Assembly (NCBI GenBank): GCA_001898145.1
Contig: MKSR01000034.1
Location: forward strand, 38,732-102,731
DNA: 64,000 nt
Direction of reading: 5' to 3'
Source of the DNA: Dyadobacter sp. 50-39
GTDB taxonomy: Bacteria > Bacteroidota > Bacteroidia > Cytophagales > Spirosomataceae
Below, one piece after another: positions 9,276 through 18,723 of the stretch. The notes below the pieces were generated by a model, which was not told the origin of the DNA, ran no database searches, and saw nothing but the letters and a program-made list of their open reading frames with translations. Both the position numbers and the translations under genes were made by a program. Within the stretch, counting starts at the first letter, position 1. Every line of letters starts with the position of its first letter.

Positions 9276-10373
9276 ATGAACGTTTTGATGATTGTAAGAT
9301 CGAATTGGCTGGACACTCCCGGTGGAGATACAATCCAGATAAAAATGACTGCCAAATACCTCCGCGAATTGGGGGTGTCGGTGGACATTTGCCCGGCCAA
9401 CACGAAACAAGACTATAACAAGTATTCATTAATCCATTTTTTCAACATCATCAGGCCGGATGACATCTTGCCGCATATCAATCACGATGTTCCTTTCGTA
9501 GTGTCGACAATTTTTGTGGACTATTCGGAATACGAGCGGTTGAACAGGACAGGGATTGCTGGGTCGTTATTCCGATTCTTCGCACCGGGCGTTATCGAAT
9601 ATATCAAAGCAGTAGCCAGGTGGGCAAAAAACGGGGATGAAATTAAATCATCGTATTACCTCACGCATGGGCATGATGCTTCCATCCGAAAAATTGCTGC
9701 CAGGGCGAAGTTGCTGTTGCCCAACTCTCACAGTGAGTACAAGCGGTTTCGCAACTACATCAACCTGGATGTCAAATACAGGAAAGTAGTCAACGCGATA
9801 GATACGAAAACTTTTGACGACCAAGCGGTTCCGAATGAGCTTTACAGGGATCACGTGCTTTGCGTCGGCAGAATCGAGGGAAGAAAGAATCAGCTGAACC
9901 TGATCAAAGCCATGCAGGGAACAGGCATTCCACTTACAATTATCGGAAAAGCCTCCCCTAATCATGTGGGCTATTATGAGGAATGCAAAGCGCTCGCGGC
10001 TAAAACCACGAATGTCAGCTTCATCGAACACATTTCCCACGACGACCTCGTTAAGATATATGCTGCGGCAAAGGTACACGTGCTGCCCAGCTGGTTTGAA
10101 ACGACCGGTCTGAGTTCTCTCGAAGCAGGGGCTATGAGCTGCAACCTGGTGGTGACGAGAAAAGGGGATACGGAAGAGTATTTTTCAGATATGGCTTACT
10201 ACTGCGATCCTGCTGACATTGAGTCTATCAGAACCCAGGTCGTGGAGGCCTTCCAGGAAGAAGTTAATCCCCGCCTTAAAAAGCATATCCTGGCAAATTG
10301 CACCTGGCAGCTTGCCGCCGAGCAAACATTGGAAGCCTACCGGGAAGTGCTTCCTGAGACTTCGAAAATATAG
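9276..10373 (+). CDS. Glycosyltransferase family 4
   Basis: A second GT-B enzyme for repeat-unit synthesis. I choose the ATG at 9276 over the TTG directly before it. The 365 residues open with MNVLMIVRSNW and a glycine-rich loop DTPGGDTIQI, a typical GT4 N-terminal acceptor domain. The donor domain begins near residue 190 (DHVLCVGRIEGRKNQLNLIKAM). The acidic donor-site segment is HVLPSWFETTGLSSLEAGAM near residue 270, containing the E-x7-E spacing. It lies 44 bases after the GT2 gene in the same orientation and is probably in the same transcript. The sugar specificity is unknown. Confidence 0.88.
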   Translation: MNVLMIVRSNWLDTPGGDTIQIKMTAKYLRELGVSVDICPANTKQDYNKYSLIHFFNIIRPDDILPHINHDVPFVVSTIFVDYSEYERLNRTGIAGSLFRFFAPGVIEYIKAVARWAKNGDEIKSSYYLTHGHDASIRKIAARAKLLLPNSHSEYKRFRNYINLDVKYRKVVNAIDTKTFDDQAVPNELYRDHVLCVGRIEGRKNQLNLIKAMQGTGIPLTIIGKASPNHVGYYEECKALAAKTTNVSFIEHISHDDLVKIYAAAKVHVLPSWFETTGLSSLEAGAMSCNLVVTRKGDTEEYFSDMAYYCDPADIESIRTQVVEAFQEEVNPRLKKHILANCTWQLAAEQTLEAYREVLPETSKI

Positions 10374-10496
10374 CAGAACCAGTTTAACACTTACCATTTT
10401 CAACCTATCGGATATACAACTATTCATTGAGTCAGGCAAATCAAGACAGTACGTAACGGTTTGGTTTGCGGTTAATTAAGTAACATTTAATGTAAT

Positions 10497-11591
10497 ATGA
10501 TGTATTTGATTGAAAAGATAGTGGTTGTGGTCCTTTGTCAGATCATACTGGGTTTTACAAATTCATGCTATTCCCAACAGGCTGGGAAAAAGGTCATGCT
10601 TGGGGCTTACTATTTCGATGGATGGACGGGAAAGACTAGCCATGTGTCACCCGCGCTGAAAGAAAGGTTCCCTGAAAGAATGCCGTACGGAGGGTGGGAG
10701 ACAAGTAATATGAGCAGTATTGAAAGACAAATCGATGAAGCTGCCAACGCAGGGCTTTCTTTTTTTAGTTTTTGTTGGTATCAAGGGCGAAGTAAGACCG
10801 ATAGCAGCGATTTCGGAGCGAATGTGATGAACAATGCACTAAGGCTGTACCTAAACGCAAGTAATAGAGAGCGGCTCAAATTCAACATTTTAGTTGTCAA
10901 TCATGAGGGTTACTTGATTGACTCAGCCCAGTGGCCTGCTCTTTCCGACTATTGGTGTCTGTTATTCAAAAATCCCTTTTATTTACAAGTCGACGGGAAG
11001 CCACTAATTGTCTTTTTCGGCCTTCAGTCATTATTAAAATCTTTCTCAGGAGATCCTGAAAAGGTTAAAACCGCTTTAAACTCTTTGAGAGATAACGCTA
11101 AGTCAAAGGGTTTAAGGGGTGCTACTATCGGCGTCTGCGTCGGAGCCGGTGAATTTGAATTGAATCTAGCAAAAAAATGTGGATTTGATGTTCTGACAAA
11201 CTACAATAATCACGGCAATGGCTTTTTTGGAAACACGAATGAAGAAGTTCCTATTGATAGCATGAGGATTAAGGACATAAAAGTCTGGGACATCATAGGA
11301 TCAAAAGGAGGCCTGCCTTTCATTCCTGCCGTGACGCTAAACTGGGATAAAAGACCGTGGGAGCGTACCGGCACAACATATTCACAAAGATTTAGCGGAT
11401 ATTCCGAAAGGTCAGTAAAAAGTGCAGTAGTCGCTTGTAAAAACTGGATGGCTAAGAACAATTCCAGGACTGTAGCAGAAAAGATAGCAGTGCTGTATGC
11501 CTGGAACGAGTATGGCGAGGGTGCGTGGTTAACACCATCGAAAATGCTTAAAGACAGCCTGCTCAGGGGAGTAAAGGACGGTTTGAAATAG
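10497..11591 (+). CDS. Secreted GH99-like / WbsX-type TIM-barrel protein
   Basis: The mature part resembles the GH99-like, WbsX-related family of TIM-barrel proteins seen in polysaccharide loci. Visible motifs are GAYYFDGWTG near residue 37, IDEAANAGLSFFSFCWYQG near residue 80, a central PLIVFFGL strand, and the family's late YAWNEYGEGAWLTPS near residue 337. A hydrophobic N-terminus ending in TNSCYSQQ looks like a signal peptide, so the protein should be periplasmic or exported, unlike cytoplasmic WbsX proteins. It might be an endo-acting mannosidase that trims or edits the polymer, or a noncatalytic relative. It stands between a glycosyltransferase gene and a Wzi-type gene, which ties it to the same polysaccharide. 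Confidence 0.72.
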   Translation: MMYLIEKIVVVVLCQIILGFTNSCYSQQAGKKVMLGAYYFDGWTGKTSHVSPALKERFPERMPYGGWETSNMSSIERQIDEAANAGLSFFSFCWYQGRSKTDSSDFGANVMNNALRLYLNASNRERLKFNILVVNHEGYLIDSAQWPALSDYWCLLFKNPFYLQVDGKPLIVFFGLQSLLKSFSGDPEKVKTALNSLRDNAKSKGLRGATIGVCVGAGEFELNLAKKCGFDVLTNYNNHGNGFFGNTNEEVPIDSMRIKDIKVWDIIGSKGGLPFIPAVTLNWDKRPWERTGTTYSQRFSGYSERSVKSAVVACKNWMAKNNSRTVAEKIAVLYAWNEYGEGAWLTPSKMLKDSLLRGVKDGLK

Positions 11592-11648
11592 TAAAAGTGG
11601 TTTCTGAACAGCTTCCATGAAGAATCAGGACATTAATTAATCATTACA

Positions 11649-13199
11649 ATGAGAAAAAGGCACCTTCTGCTAATCATATTACTGAGTCACCAATACCTTG
11701 CGAATGCCGCCGGGCCTCAACAGGCACCCGAGGGCGACCGCAAAGTTGGCAATAAGAAGGGAACGTCCGCTGACTCCTCAGCTGCCGCTCCCCGTAGTAT
11801 GCATTACTACTTATCGGCGGCAGCTATCGCGACATCGAGCGGCACAGTGCCATTCTGGATGCGCGCCAATCAGTACGGCAGTGTACCTTTAAAAGGCCTG
11901 TCCACAGCATTGGTTGGAGAAATCAGACGGGACTATACCAAGCCCCATAAGCTGATGGATTGGGGTTTCGGTGCCGAAGGGCGGGTTAACATCGGGAAGA
12001 ATTCCAATGCAGTTCTGATCCAGGGGTATGTCAAAGGGCGGCTCGGCATTTTTCAACTGAAAGCAGGTCGCAGCCGCGACATGGTGGGTATGGTGGACTC
12101 CACCCTTTCCACGGGTGCTTTTTCAATATCGGGTAATGCCCTGGGCATTCCCAAAGTGGAACTTTCGATCCCTGAATACTGGACGCTGCCTATCCTCGGC
12201 AAGCTTTTCGCATTTAAAGGAAACTTTGCGCACGGATGGGTCGGTAACAAGGATGTGGATTATGCCACCGGTGATCGCAGTGTCAACACATTTCTTCATC
12301 AGAAGTCGGCCTACGTGCGTTTCGGGAAGGCGCAATGGCGATTCAAACTCTACGGCGGGTTCAACCACCAGGCCATGTGGGGGAATGAAAAGAAAATGAA
12401 CCCGACCATGTTTGGCCTCTCCACTTTGGAAACGTTCAAATATGTGGTATTTGGCCAGAGCTACGGCGAAAAAGGCACCGGGCTTCCATTGTCGAAAATT
12501 GGTAACCACCTGGGTTCGATCGACCAGGGCATTGAGTACCGTTTCGATAAAGTGCAGGTGAACGGATACCACCAGTTTTTTTATGAAGTGGGCGGCCTCT
12601 ACCACCTAAACAACGTGAAGGACGGTCTTTGGGGGCTGAGCTTTAAAAACATTCAGCCGCAGAATGAATCATCTCTGGTTCGTCTGAACAAAGTCGTTGT
12701 TGAGTTCATGAACAGTAAAAGTCAGGGAGGCGAAATCGACGCTAAAATAACGCCGTCCGGCGACGAAGACTATTACAATAACTATGTGTATGTCAATGGC
12801 TGGACCTACAAGGGCGAGAACCTTGGAAACCCGCTGATGACCAGCAGAAAGTACGCACGCACAAACCTGCCGGCCAGAAATGAGTATTTCGTCAATAACC
12901 GGGTGCAGGCATACCACGTCGGTGTGGACGGAAACGTATCCAAGTACGCTTTCATCTGCCGGTTGACATTCACCCAGAACTTCGGAACATACGGAACCAG
13001 CCCTTGGGGACATTCCCTGAACAACAAGCGATTCCCTGCCAAGCCGCCGTATTTCGAAACGGAAAACCAGTTCTCGGGATACCTGGAAGCTTCCAGGAAT
13101 ATCAGAGGAGTGAATGTGGGAATGTGTGTAGCCGTGGACCAGGGAACTATGATTTACAATGCTTCCGGCGTGTGGCTTAAAGTGTCCAAATCCTGGTAG
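11649..13199 (+). CDS. Capsule assembly Wzi family outer-membrane protein (copy 1)
   Basis: Probable outer-membrane beta-barrel involved in surface attachment or assembly of the polysaccharide. The 516-residue product has a signal peptide (LLLIILLSHQYLANAA), a low-complexity linker, and then the Wzi family opening AAIATSSGTVPFWMRANQYG near residue 57. It continues as alternating aromatic strands to the C-terminus, ending GVWLKVSKSW with a terminal aromatic residue as expected of a barrel. A conserved KLYGGFNHQAMWG element is shared in pattern with the second copy at 20613-22124. It follows the GH99-like gene by 57 bases and precedes a DUF1972 glycosyltransferase. Family assignment is good; direct capsule binding is known only for distant homologues. 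Confidence 0.83.
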   Translation: MRKRHLLLIILLSHQYLANAAGPQQAPEGDRKVGNKKGTSADSSAAAPRSMHYYLSAAAIATSSGTVPFWMRANQYGSVPLKGLSTALVGEIRRDYTKPHKLMDWGFGAEGRVNIGKNSNAVLIQGYVKGRLGIFQLKAGRSRDMVGMVDSTLSTGAFSISGNALGIPKVELSIPEYWTLPILGKLFAFKGNFAHGWVGNKDVDYATGDRSVNTFLHQKSAYVRFGKAQWRFKLYGGFNHQAMWGNEKKMNPTMFGLSTLETFKYVVFGQSYGEKGTGLPLSKIGNHLGSIDQGIEYRFDKVQVNGYHQFFYEVGGLYHLNNVKDGLWGLSFKNIQPQNESSLVRLNKVVVEFMNSKSQGGEIDAKITPSGDEDYYNNYVYVNGWTYKGENLGNPLMTSRKYARTNLPARNEYFVNNRVQAYHVGVDGNVSKYAFICRLTFTQNFGTYGTSPWGHSLNNKRFPAKPPYFETENQFSGYLEASRNIRGVNVGMCVAVDQGTMIYNASGVWLKVSKSW

Positions 13200-13241
13200 G
13201 TAGTTTTTGAACTTACGATAAGATAATATCGAACTTAACAT

Positions 13242-14366
13242 ATGAAAATAGCGATCATTGGCACTCGTGGTATTCCCAACCATTATGGCGGATTTGAACA
13301 ATTCGCCGAATACCTTGCCAAAGGCCTCGTGGAACGCGGTCATGAAGTTGTGGTCTACAACTCCCACTCCCACCCCTACCAACTGCCGGAGTGGAACGGA
13401 GTGAAGCTTGTGCACTGCAATGATCCGGAAGATAAATGGGGTACAGCGGGCCAGTTCATCTACGACCTCAACTGCATTCGTCATTCCCGAAGCCAGAATT
13501 ACGACATTATCCTGCAACTGGGCTACACCAGCAGCACGGTTTGGGGATGGTTGCTGCCGCGCAAAAACTGCATTATCACCACCAATATGGATGGCCTGGA
13601 ATGGAAGCGTACCAAATATTCCAAACCGGTAAGAAACTTTCTCAAATGGGCTGAATACCTGGGAACAGTTTACAGCGATCACTGGATCGCCGATTCACTG
13701 GGTATACAAGATTATTTAACTAAAAAATATAACATTCCTTCTACGTATATTCCTTACGGTGCCTTTCCGTTCGAAGATGCGACGAATGACTGCCTGAAAA
13801 GCTACGATGTAACCGAGTACGGCTACAACATGCTCATCGCCCGGCTGGAACCCGAGAATAATGTAGACACCATCCTCGAAGGAGTGTCCCGAGCTACCAC
13901 CAAATCGCCGTTTCTCGTGGTTGGGAAACATAACACTAAGTATGGCGAGTATCTGAAGAACAAGTTCGCCGCAGTCGGCCATATCCGGTTTGTGGGAGGT
14001 ATCTACGACATCAATGTGCTGAACAATCTCAGGTATTTCTCCAACCTCTATTTCCACGGCCACTCCGTGGGCGGTACAAACCCGTCGCTGCTCGAAGCAA
14101 TGGCCTCGCAGGCGCTGATCTGTGCGAACCGGAACGAGTTCAATTCCACGATCCTGGAAACGGATGCGCTTTATTTTTCACAAGCGGAAGAGGTTGCGAA
14201 AAGCCTGGATACCGTCCGTAAGCAAGATTACCTGACCCTGGTAGAGAACAACTTGCACAAAATCAAGCACATCTACGAATGGAATAAAATCATTGATCAG
14301 TACGAGAATCACTTTAAGACCATATACTCAACGAAACATGAAATTCAGCAAAACATCCCTTCCTGA
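13242..14366 (+). CDS. DUF1972-type glycosyltransferase (family 1/4, rhamnosyltransferase-like)
   Basis: Cytoplasmic GT-B glycosyltransferase. The N-terminus IGTRGIPNHYGGFEQFAEYL at residues 6-25 is the hallmark of the DUF1972 subgroup, whose characterised relatives transfer rhamnose or related sugars to polysaccharide intermediates. The donor half contains MLIARLEPENNVDTILEG near residue 200 and GHSVGGTNPSLLEAMASQAL near residue 275, the usual glutamate-bearing donor site. The 374-residue length is normal. Its 3' end overlaps the start of rfbC by 29 bases. The overlap with dTDP-rhamnose genes makes a rhamnosyltransferase role attractive but unproven. Confidence 0.87.
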   Translation: MKIAIIGTRGIPNHYGGFEQFAEYLAKGLVERGHEVVVYNSHSHPYQLPEWNGVKLVHCNDPEDKWGTAGQFIYDLNCIRHSRSQNYDIILQLGYTSSTVWGWLLPRKNCIITTNMDGLEWKRTKYSKPVRNFLKWAEYLGTVYSDHWIADSLGIQDYLTKKYNIPSTYIPYGAFPFEDATNDCLKSYDVTEYGYNMLIARLEPENNVDTILEGVSRATTKSPFLVVGKHNTKYGEYLKNKFAAVGHIRFVGGIYDINVLNNLRYFSNLYFHGHSVGGTNPSLLEAMASQALICANRNEFNSTILETDALYFSQAEEVAKSLDTVRKQDYLTLVENNLHKIKHIYEWNKIIDQYENHFKTIYSTKHEIQQNIPS

Positions 14367-14886
14367 TGTCCTGGTCATTCAGCCATCCGTTTTTGGAGAT
14401 GAGCGGGGCCATTTCTTCGAATCCTTCAATGAGGAAATCTGGAAGGCCCAGGGGCTGACTTCCAGATTTGTACAGGATAATCAGTCGTTCTCCCAAAAAG
14501 GCGTGATACGCGGCCTGCATTTTCAGAATGCTCCCCATGCTCAAGGCAAGCTGGTGCGGGTAGTAGCCGGCAGAGTGCTCGATGTAGCGGTAGATCTCAG
14601 GCCGGAATCGCCCACCTTTGGAAAGTTCGAACTGTTTGAGCTCGATGCCGTGAACGGTACGATGGTGTACATTCCGGAAGGATTTGCACACGGGTTTGCC
14701 GCATTAGAGGATAGTATTTTCCAATATAAGTGCACCGGCCTTTACCACAAAGCTTCGGAAGGCGGCCTAAGATGGGACGATCCCTTTCTGAACATTCCCT
14801 GGGGAGTAAGCGAGCCTAACGTATCTCCGAAAGATCAGATATTGCCCACATTTGAAGAAGTTTTCCCGACGTCTCTGAAGTCCTGA
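14338..14886 (+). CDS. rfbC: dTDP-4-dehydrorhamnose 3,5-epimerase
   Basis: Third enzyme of dTDP-L-rhamnose synthesis. I start it at the ATG at 14338, which gives 182 residues, the normal size, because the longer reading adds a non-homologous tail inside the upstream gene. Conserved features are FGDERGHFFESFN near residue 19, FVQDNQSFSQKGVIRGLHFQ with catalytic His61, the RVLDVAVDLR strand, and YIPEGFAHGF leading to the likely acid Tyr130. The cupin fold is typical. It overlaps the DUF1972 gene by 29 bases and is followed after 40 bases by rfbB, so the rhamnose genes belong to the long polysaccharide transcript. Confidence 0.95.
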   Translation: MKFSKTSLPDVLVIQPSVFGDERGHFFESFNEEIWKAQGLTSRFVQDNQSFSQKGVIRGLHFQNAPHAQGKLVRVVAGRVLDVAVDLRPESPTFGKFELFELDAVNGTMVYIPEGFAHGFAALEDSIFQYKCTGLYHKASEGGLRWDDPFLNIPWGVSEPNVSPKDQILPTFEEVFPTSLKS

Positions 14887-14926
14887 TGGCCGACGTCCCA
14901 TTTCTCCAGTTCAACCGTAATTAATT

Positions 14927-15982
14927 ATGAAGAAAATATTGATAACAGGCGGCGCCGGTTTCATCGGTTCGCATGTGGTACGTCGGTTTGTGAAAACTTA
15001 CCCGTCCTACGAAATCTACAACCTCGATGCATTGACCTATGCAGGTAACCTCGAAAACCTGCGCGACATTGACAGCCTTCCGAATTATCATTTCGTGAAG
15101 GGCGATATCGTCGATGCTGGATTTGTGGATCAGCTTTTTGCTGAAAACAATTTCGACGGTGTGATCCACCTTGCCGCGGAATCGCATGTCGACAGATCTA
15201 TTTCGGATCCGCTGTCATTTGTGATGACGAATGTCGTCGGAACGGTAAACCTGCTTAATGCAGCCAGAAAAGCCTGGAAAGAGGATTTGGCCAATCATTT
15301 GTTTTACCATGTTTCGACGGACGAAGTTTACGGCGAATTGCACGATCCGTCTGAATTCTTCCTGGAAACTACGAAATACGATCCCCGCTCGCCTTACAGC
15401 GCATCGAAAGCTTCTTCCGATCATTTTGTACGTGCTTACCACAACACTTACAAAATGCCGGTTTTGATTTCAAACTGTTCGAACAACTATGGCCCGAACC
15501 ACTTCCCCGAGAAGCTGATTCCGCTGATGATCCATAACATACTCCATAACAAACCGCTGCCGGTGTATGGTAAAGGTGAAAACATCAGGGACTGGCTTTT
15601 TGTAGAGGACCATGCGCGTGCGATTGATACCATCTTTCACCATGGCCAAAATGGTGAGACCTATAATATCGGCGGCCATAACGAGTGGAAAAACATCGAC
15701 CTTGTGATGCTGCTTTGCAAAACGATGGATGAAAAACTCGGCCGTCCCGAGGGAAGTTCCGAGCAGTTGATCCATTATGTGACCGACCGTGCCGGCCATG
15801 ATCTCAGGTACGCCATTGATGCCACCAAGTTGAAAAACGAGTTGGGCTGGCTTCCTTCTTTGCAGTTCGCGGAAGGGCTGGAAAAAACCGTGGACTGGTA
15901 CCTTGCCAATGAAACCTGGCTCGAAAACGTAACATCCGGCGCTTACCAGCATTACTACGAAGAAATGTACGAGGGGCGGTAG
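14927..15982 (+). CDS. rfbB: dTDP-glucose 4,6-dehydratase
   Basis: Second enzyme of dTDP-L-rhamnose synthesis, an extended SDR using NAD. The 351 residues show the Rossmann loop [10 protein letters not shown] near residues 7-16, the [11 protein letters not shown] segment near residue 82, the catalytic Thr131-Asp132-Glu133 in HVSTDEVYG, and Tyr157-x3-Lys161 in SPYSASK. The triad with Asp-Glu distinguishes it from epimerases. It lies between rfbC and rfbA with short spacers, so the three are co-transcribed. Its product can also feed other 6-deoxyhexoses, but the presence of rfbC and rfbD makes rhamnose the expected end product. Confidence 0.96.
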   Translation: MKKILITGGAGFIGSHVVRRFVKTYPSYEIYNLDALTYAGNLENLRDIDSLPNYHFVKGDIVDAGFVDQLFAENNFDGVIHLAAESHVDRSISDPLSFVMTNVVGTVNLLNAARKAWKEDLANHLFYHVSTDEVYGELHDPSEFFLETTKYDPRSPYSASKASSDHFVRAYHNTYKMPVLISNCSNNYGPNHFPEKLIPLMIHNILHNKPLPVYGKGENIRDWLFVEDHARAIDTIFHHGQNGETYNIGGHNEWKNIDLVMLLCKTMDEKLGRPEGSSEQLIHYVTDRAGHDLRYAIDATKLKNELGWLPSLQFAEGLEKTVDWYLANETWLENVTSGAYQHYYEEMYEGR

Positions 15983-16013
15983 TCCTTCGATCCACCATCC
16001 AATCTTCTGTTCA

Positions 16014-16895
16014 ATGAAAGGAATTATCCTCGCCGGCGGCTCAGGCACCCGGCTACATCCGCTGACGCTCGCTGTAAGCAAGCAATTGATGCCTGTTTAC
16101 GACAAGCCGATGATCTACTACCCGCTTTCGATTCTGATGCTGGCGGGCATTAGTGAAATACTCATCATCTCCACGCCGCATGACTTGCCGCATTTCCAGA
16201 AACTGCTGGGCGATGGCAGCCGCATTGGCTGCAAGTTCACCTACGCGGTACAACCGACGCCCGACGGCCTGGCTCAGGCATTCATTATCGGTGAGGAATT
16301 TATCGGCAACGACAAGGTAGCATTGATCCTGGGTGACAATATCTTCTATGGCTCAGGCTTGTCGAAGCTTTTGCAGGCCAACAATGATCCCGAAGGCGGT
16401 GTAATTTTCGCCTACCAGGTCCATGATCCCGAACGCTATGGCGTCGTTGATTTTGATCCGGATTTCAAAGCACTGTCCATTGAAGAAAAGCCGGTGAAAC
16501 CGAAATCCAATTACGCGGTACCAGGTCTGTATTTCTACGATAATGATGTTGTGGAAATTGCCAAAGCTATCAAGCCTTCCCCCCGTGGTGAATACGAGAT
16601 TACCGACATCAACAAGGTGTACCTTGAAAAAGGCAAGCTGAAAGTCGGCGTGCTGGACCGCGGCACTGCCTGGCTGGACACCGGAACATTCGAATCGCTG
16701 ATGCAGGCCGGCCAGTTTGTTCAGGTGATCGAAGAACGGCAGGGTTTGAAAATCGGGTGCATCGAAGAAGTTGCTTTCCGCATGAATTATATCAACGCAG
16801 AAGAGCTGGCCGAAATCGCCCAGCCACTCGTGAAGAGCGGCTACGGGAAGTATTTGCTCCGCCTTTTGCCAGCAAGCGCTCAACTGTCTGTTTAG
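16014..16895 (+). CDS. rfbA: Glucose-1-phosphate thymidylyltransferase
   Basis: First enzyme of dTDP-rhamnose synthesis, forming dTDP-glucose from glucose-1-phosphate and dTTP. The 293 residues open with the signature [16 protein letters not shown] and continue [19 protein letters not shown]. The metal-binding ILGDNIFYG is near residue 106, followed by VVDFD and [20 protein letters not shown], and later [13 protein letters not shown]. All are classic RmlA landmarks. It starts 31 bases after rfbB. A large imperfect hairpin follows within ten bases of the stop, suggesting that part of the transcript ends or is processed here before the WcaJ-like gene. Confidence 0.96.
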   Translation: MKGIILAGGSGTRLHPLTLAVSKQLMPVYDKPMIYYPLSILMLAGISEILIISTPHDLPHFQKLLGDGSRIGCKFTYAVQPTPDGLAQAFIIGEEFIGNDKVALILGDNIFYGSGLSKLLQANNDPEGGVIFAYQVHDPERYGVVDFDPDFKALSIEEKPVKPKSNYAVPGLYFYDNDVVEIAKAIKPSPRGEYEITDINKVYLEKGKLKVGVLDRGTAWLDTGTFESLMQAGQFVQVIEERQGLKIGCIEEVAFRMNYINAEELAEIAQPLVKSGYGKYLLRLLPASAQLSV

Positions 16896-16897
16896 CA

Positions 16898-16972
16898 ATA
16901 AATTTCGCCGTCCTGAGGCCGCTTTCCTTCATTTCCAAAGTAATGTGCGCAATCCGGGACGGCGAAAATGCT
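16898..16972 (+). repeat. Long imperfect hairpin after rfbA
   Basis: TTTCGCCGTCC (16903-16913) pairs perfectly with GGACGGCGAAA (16957-16967). The flanks TAGCA on the left and TGCTA on the right extend the pairing after a short internal loop. The hairpin encloses about 43 bases directly after the rfbA stop codon. There is no clear T-run, so it is a possible terminator-like or RNA-stability element rather than a proven intrinsic terminator. Confidence 0.5.
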
Positions 16973-17175
16973 AAAATTGTATAATAAAGGGAGAAGAGAT
17001 TATTTCTCAATGAATTTTCAACGATAAACTACTGACAATCTTCTAATTATGGAATCAAACATATTTCGATGTTTTGATTTATAAAAGAAATGTCTTAAAC
17101 TTGTTGACACCATACATGCATTCACCTGTTAGCTCGGGGTAGTATGGACTTCAAAAACACTCAACGTAGAAATTC

Positions 17176-18546
17176 ATGAAAAATCATTATCCGGGTTTAC
17201 TGCCCAAGGCACATCTCTGGACAGACGTTGTACTCCTCAATCTGTCATTCTTCTTTGCCTATGTTTTTCGTTTCGAAGATGGCATATCGACGATTTTTGA
17301 GAACCAGTACGTGAATCTTCTACTGGTCGCCAACCTGGTCTGGATCTTCACGATCTATTCACTCAAAACTTACCGTTTTACCAGGTTATCCTATCATTTC
17401 AATACCCAGATCGGGAATTTCCTGAAAGCAATCACAGTGCATGGTGCATTGATGATGGCATTCCTTTACCTGAGCAAGCAGGGCGAGGAATATTCACGCT
17501 ACCAGTTCCTGATGACTTACGGGCTTTTTCTGACGCTCGCAATCTCTTTCAGAGCCGGTGCAATCCTCTTTTTGAAACTTTTCCGTCAGGCCGGCTATAA
17601 CTACAACCGTTACGCGATTGTAGGAAAAGGTGACCTGGCTACGCTGATACGCGAATTCTATGTACAGCACAGAGAACTCGGATACCGTTTTTCCGGCGCG
17701 GTCGACTTGTCTTCTACGCAGAATTCGGTAGGCGATCTCGAAACCATGGTGAAAGAGAAGAAACTTGACTACCTGTACTGCTGCCTTTCCGAAATGAATG
17801 ACGAGCAGGTTAAGGAGGTTATTCGCATTGGTGAGCGCCAACGCACCCATATTCGCCTTGTTCCGGATTTCCGGGGCTTTATGACCAACATGGCATCCAT
17901 CGAGTACCATGACATGTACCCGATCATTCAGATCAACACGAAACCGTTTTCAAGCCTGAATGAGCAGACCGTGAAACGCGCATTCGACCTGATATTCTCC
18001 GTCATTGTGATGATTCTCGGTGCGCCGGTATTCTTCCTGGTATGGGCAGCGATCAAGATCACATCACCTGGACCGGTGTTCTTCAAACAGCAGCGTTCAG
18101 GCCGTTGGGGAGAGCTTTTCTACATCTACAAATTCCGCAGTATGCGTGTGGATGCCGACAAAATGGGTTTACAGCATTCAAAAGGTGATGACGATCCGCG
18201 TATTACGCCTATTGGCCGCATTCTTCGCAAGTCGCGTCTGGACGAGCTTCCGCAATTTATCAACGTACTAAAAGGTGAAATGTCCGTAGTAGGTCCGCGC
18301 CCGCTATACAAGTATGATGTGGATATGCTCATGGAAGCTGCCCCGCATGACTTCCAGCGCCTGCTGACAGTGAAACCAGGCATTACTTCCATCGGCCAGA
18401 TCAATGTAGGCTACGCCGATACGGTAGCGAAAAACGTGGAGCGGTTGAAATATGACCTTCAATACCTTAAATCATATAGCGTATTTGACGACGTTCAACT
18501 TATTTTCAGAACTGTTCAGGTAATGGTTCTTGGACGTGGTCAGTAG
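17176..18546 (+). CDS. Undecaprenyl-phosphate glucose phosphotransferase (WcaJ-like initiating transferase)
   Basis: Starts repeat-unit synthesis by moving a hexose-1-phosphate onto undecaprenyl phosphate in the inner membrane. The 456 residues have four to five N-terminal membrane helices (from VVLLNLSFFFAYVF onward), a central CoA-binding-like Rossmann region with YAIVGKGDLA near residue 152, and a hydrophobic hairpin near residue 275. The C-terminal bacterial sugar transferase domain contains ITSPGPVFFKQQRSGRWG, YIYKFRSMRVDA, SRLDELPQFINVLKGEMS and VVGPRP. This is the PssE/WcaJ full-length architecture. It is separated from rfbA by 280 bases and followed by a strong terminator, so it may be a transcription unit of its own. 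Confidence 0.93.
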   Translation: MKNHYPGLLPKAHLWTDVVLLNLSFFFAYVFRFEDGISTIFENQYVNLLLVANLVWIFTIYSLKTYRFTRLSYHFNTQIGNFLKAITVHGALMMAFLYLSKQGEEYSRYQFLMTYGLFLTLAISFRAGAILFLKLFRQAGYNYNRYAIVGKGDLATLIREFYVQHRELGYRFSGAVDLSSTQNSVGDLETMVKEKKLDYLYCCLSEMNDEQVKEVIRIGERQRTHIRLVPDFRGFMTNMASIEYHDMYPIIQINTKPFSSLNEQTVKRAFDLIFSVIVMILGAPVFFLVWAAIKITSPGPVFFKQQRSGRWGELFYIYKFRSMRVDADKMGLQHSKGDDDPRITPIGRILRKSRLDELPQFINVLKGEMSVVGPRPLYKYDVDMLMEAAPHDFQRLLTVKPGITSIGQINVGYADTVAKNVERLKYDLQYLKSYSVFDDVQLIFRTVQVMVLGRGQ

Positions 18547-18581
18547 AATTTATCTTACAGTATCCACAACCGAAAGTCACG

Positions 18582-18607
18582 AAAAAGGCGCCAGTTGGCG
18601 CCTTTTT
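18582..18607 (+). terminator. Intrinsic terminator after the WcaJ-like gene
   Basis: Perfect stem AAAAAGGCGCC / GGCGCCTTTTT with a four-base AGTT loop, ending in a T-run (TTTTTCGTTTT). It lies 36 bases after the stop codon and closes the + strand transcript before the T9SS cargo gene. Confidence 0.9.
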
Positions 18608-18671
18608 CGTTTTAGCTCTATTCTAAATGCTTCATATTTCCTTCTCACTTTTTTATATGTAGTATAAATTC

Positions 18672-18679
18672 TAATTTTG
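18672..18679 (+). promoter_or_regulatory. Candidate -7 promoter box (TAATTTTG)
   Basis: Matches the Bacteroidota primary-sigma -7 consensus TAnnTTTG, 45 bases upstream of the chosen ATG at 18724 and just downstream of a terminator. The -33 region shows only a T-rich stretch near 18648-18655 and no clean TTTG, so support is moderate. Confidence 0.4.
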
Positions 18680-18713
18680 TGTAACACAATATGTTACTCA
18701 GGTTAGAATTTAT

Positions 18714-18720
18714 AAGGAGG
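18714..18720 (+). promoter_or_regulatory. Strong Shine-Dalgarno that decides the start of the T9SS cargo gene
   Basis: AAGGAGG sits three bases before the ATG at 18724. Such a full match is unusual in this window, where most starts lack one. It favours 18724 over the in-frame ATG at 18691, which lies upstream of this signal. Confidence 0.6.
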
Positions 18721-18723
18721 AAG

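Noticed and set aside
12669-13682. 337-codon open frame on the minus strand across the Wzi-type and DUF1972 genes
   Set aside because: It is antisense to two well-supported genes, crosses their boundary, lacks recognisable motifs and has the His/Val-rich composition typical of shadow frames.
14293-14337. Upstream extension of the rfbC frame
   Set aside because: The added 15 residues lie inside the 3' end of the DUF1972 gene and do not match the family N-terminus, which begins at the ATG at 14338.
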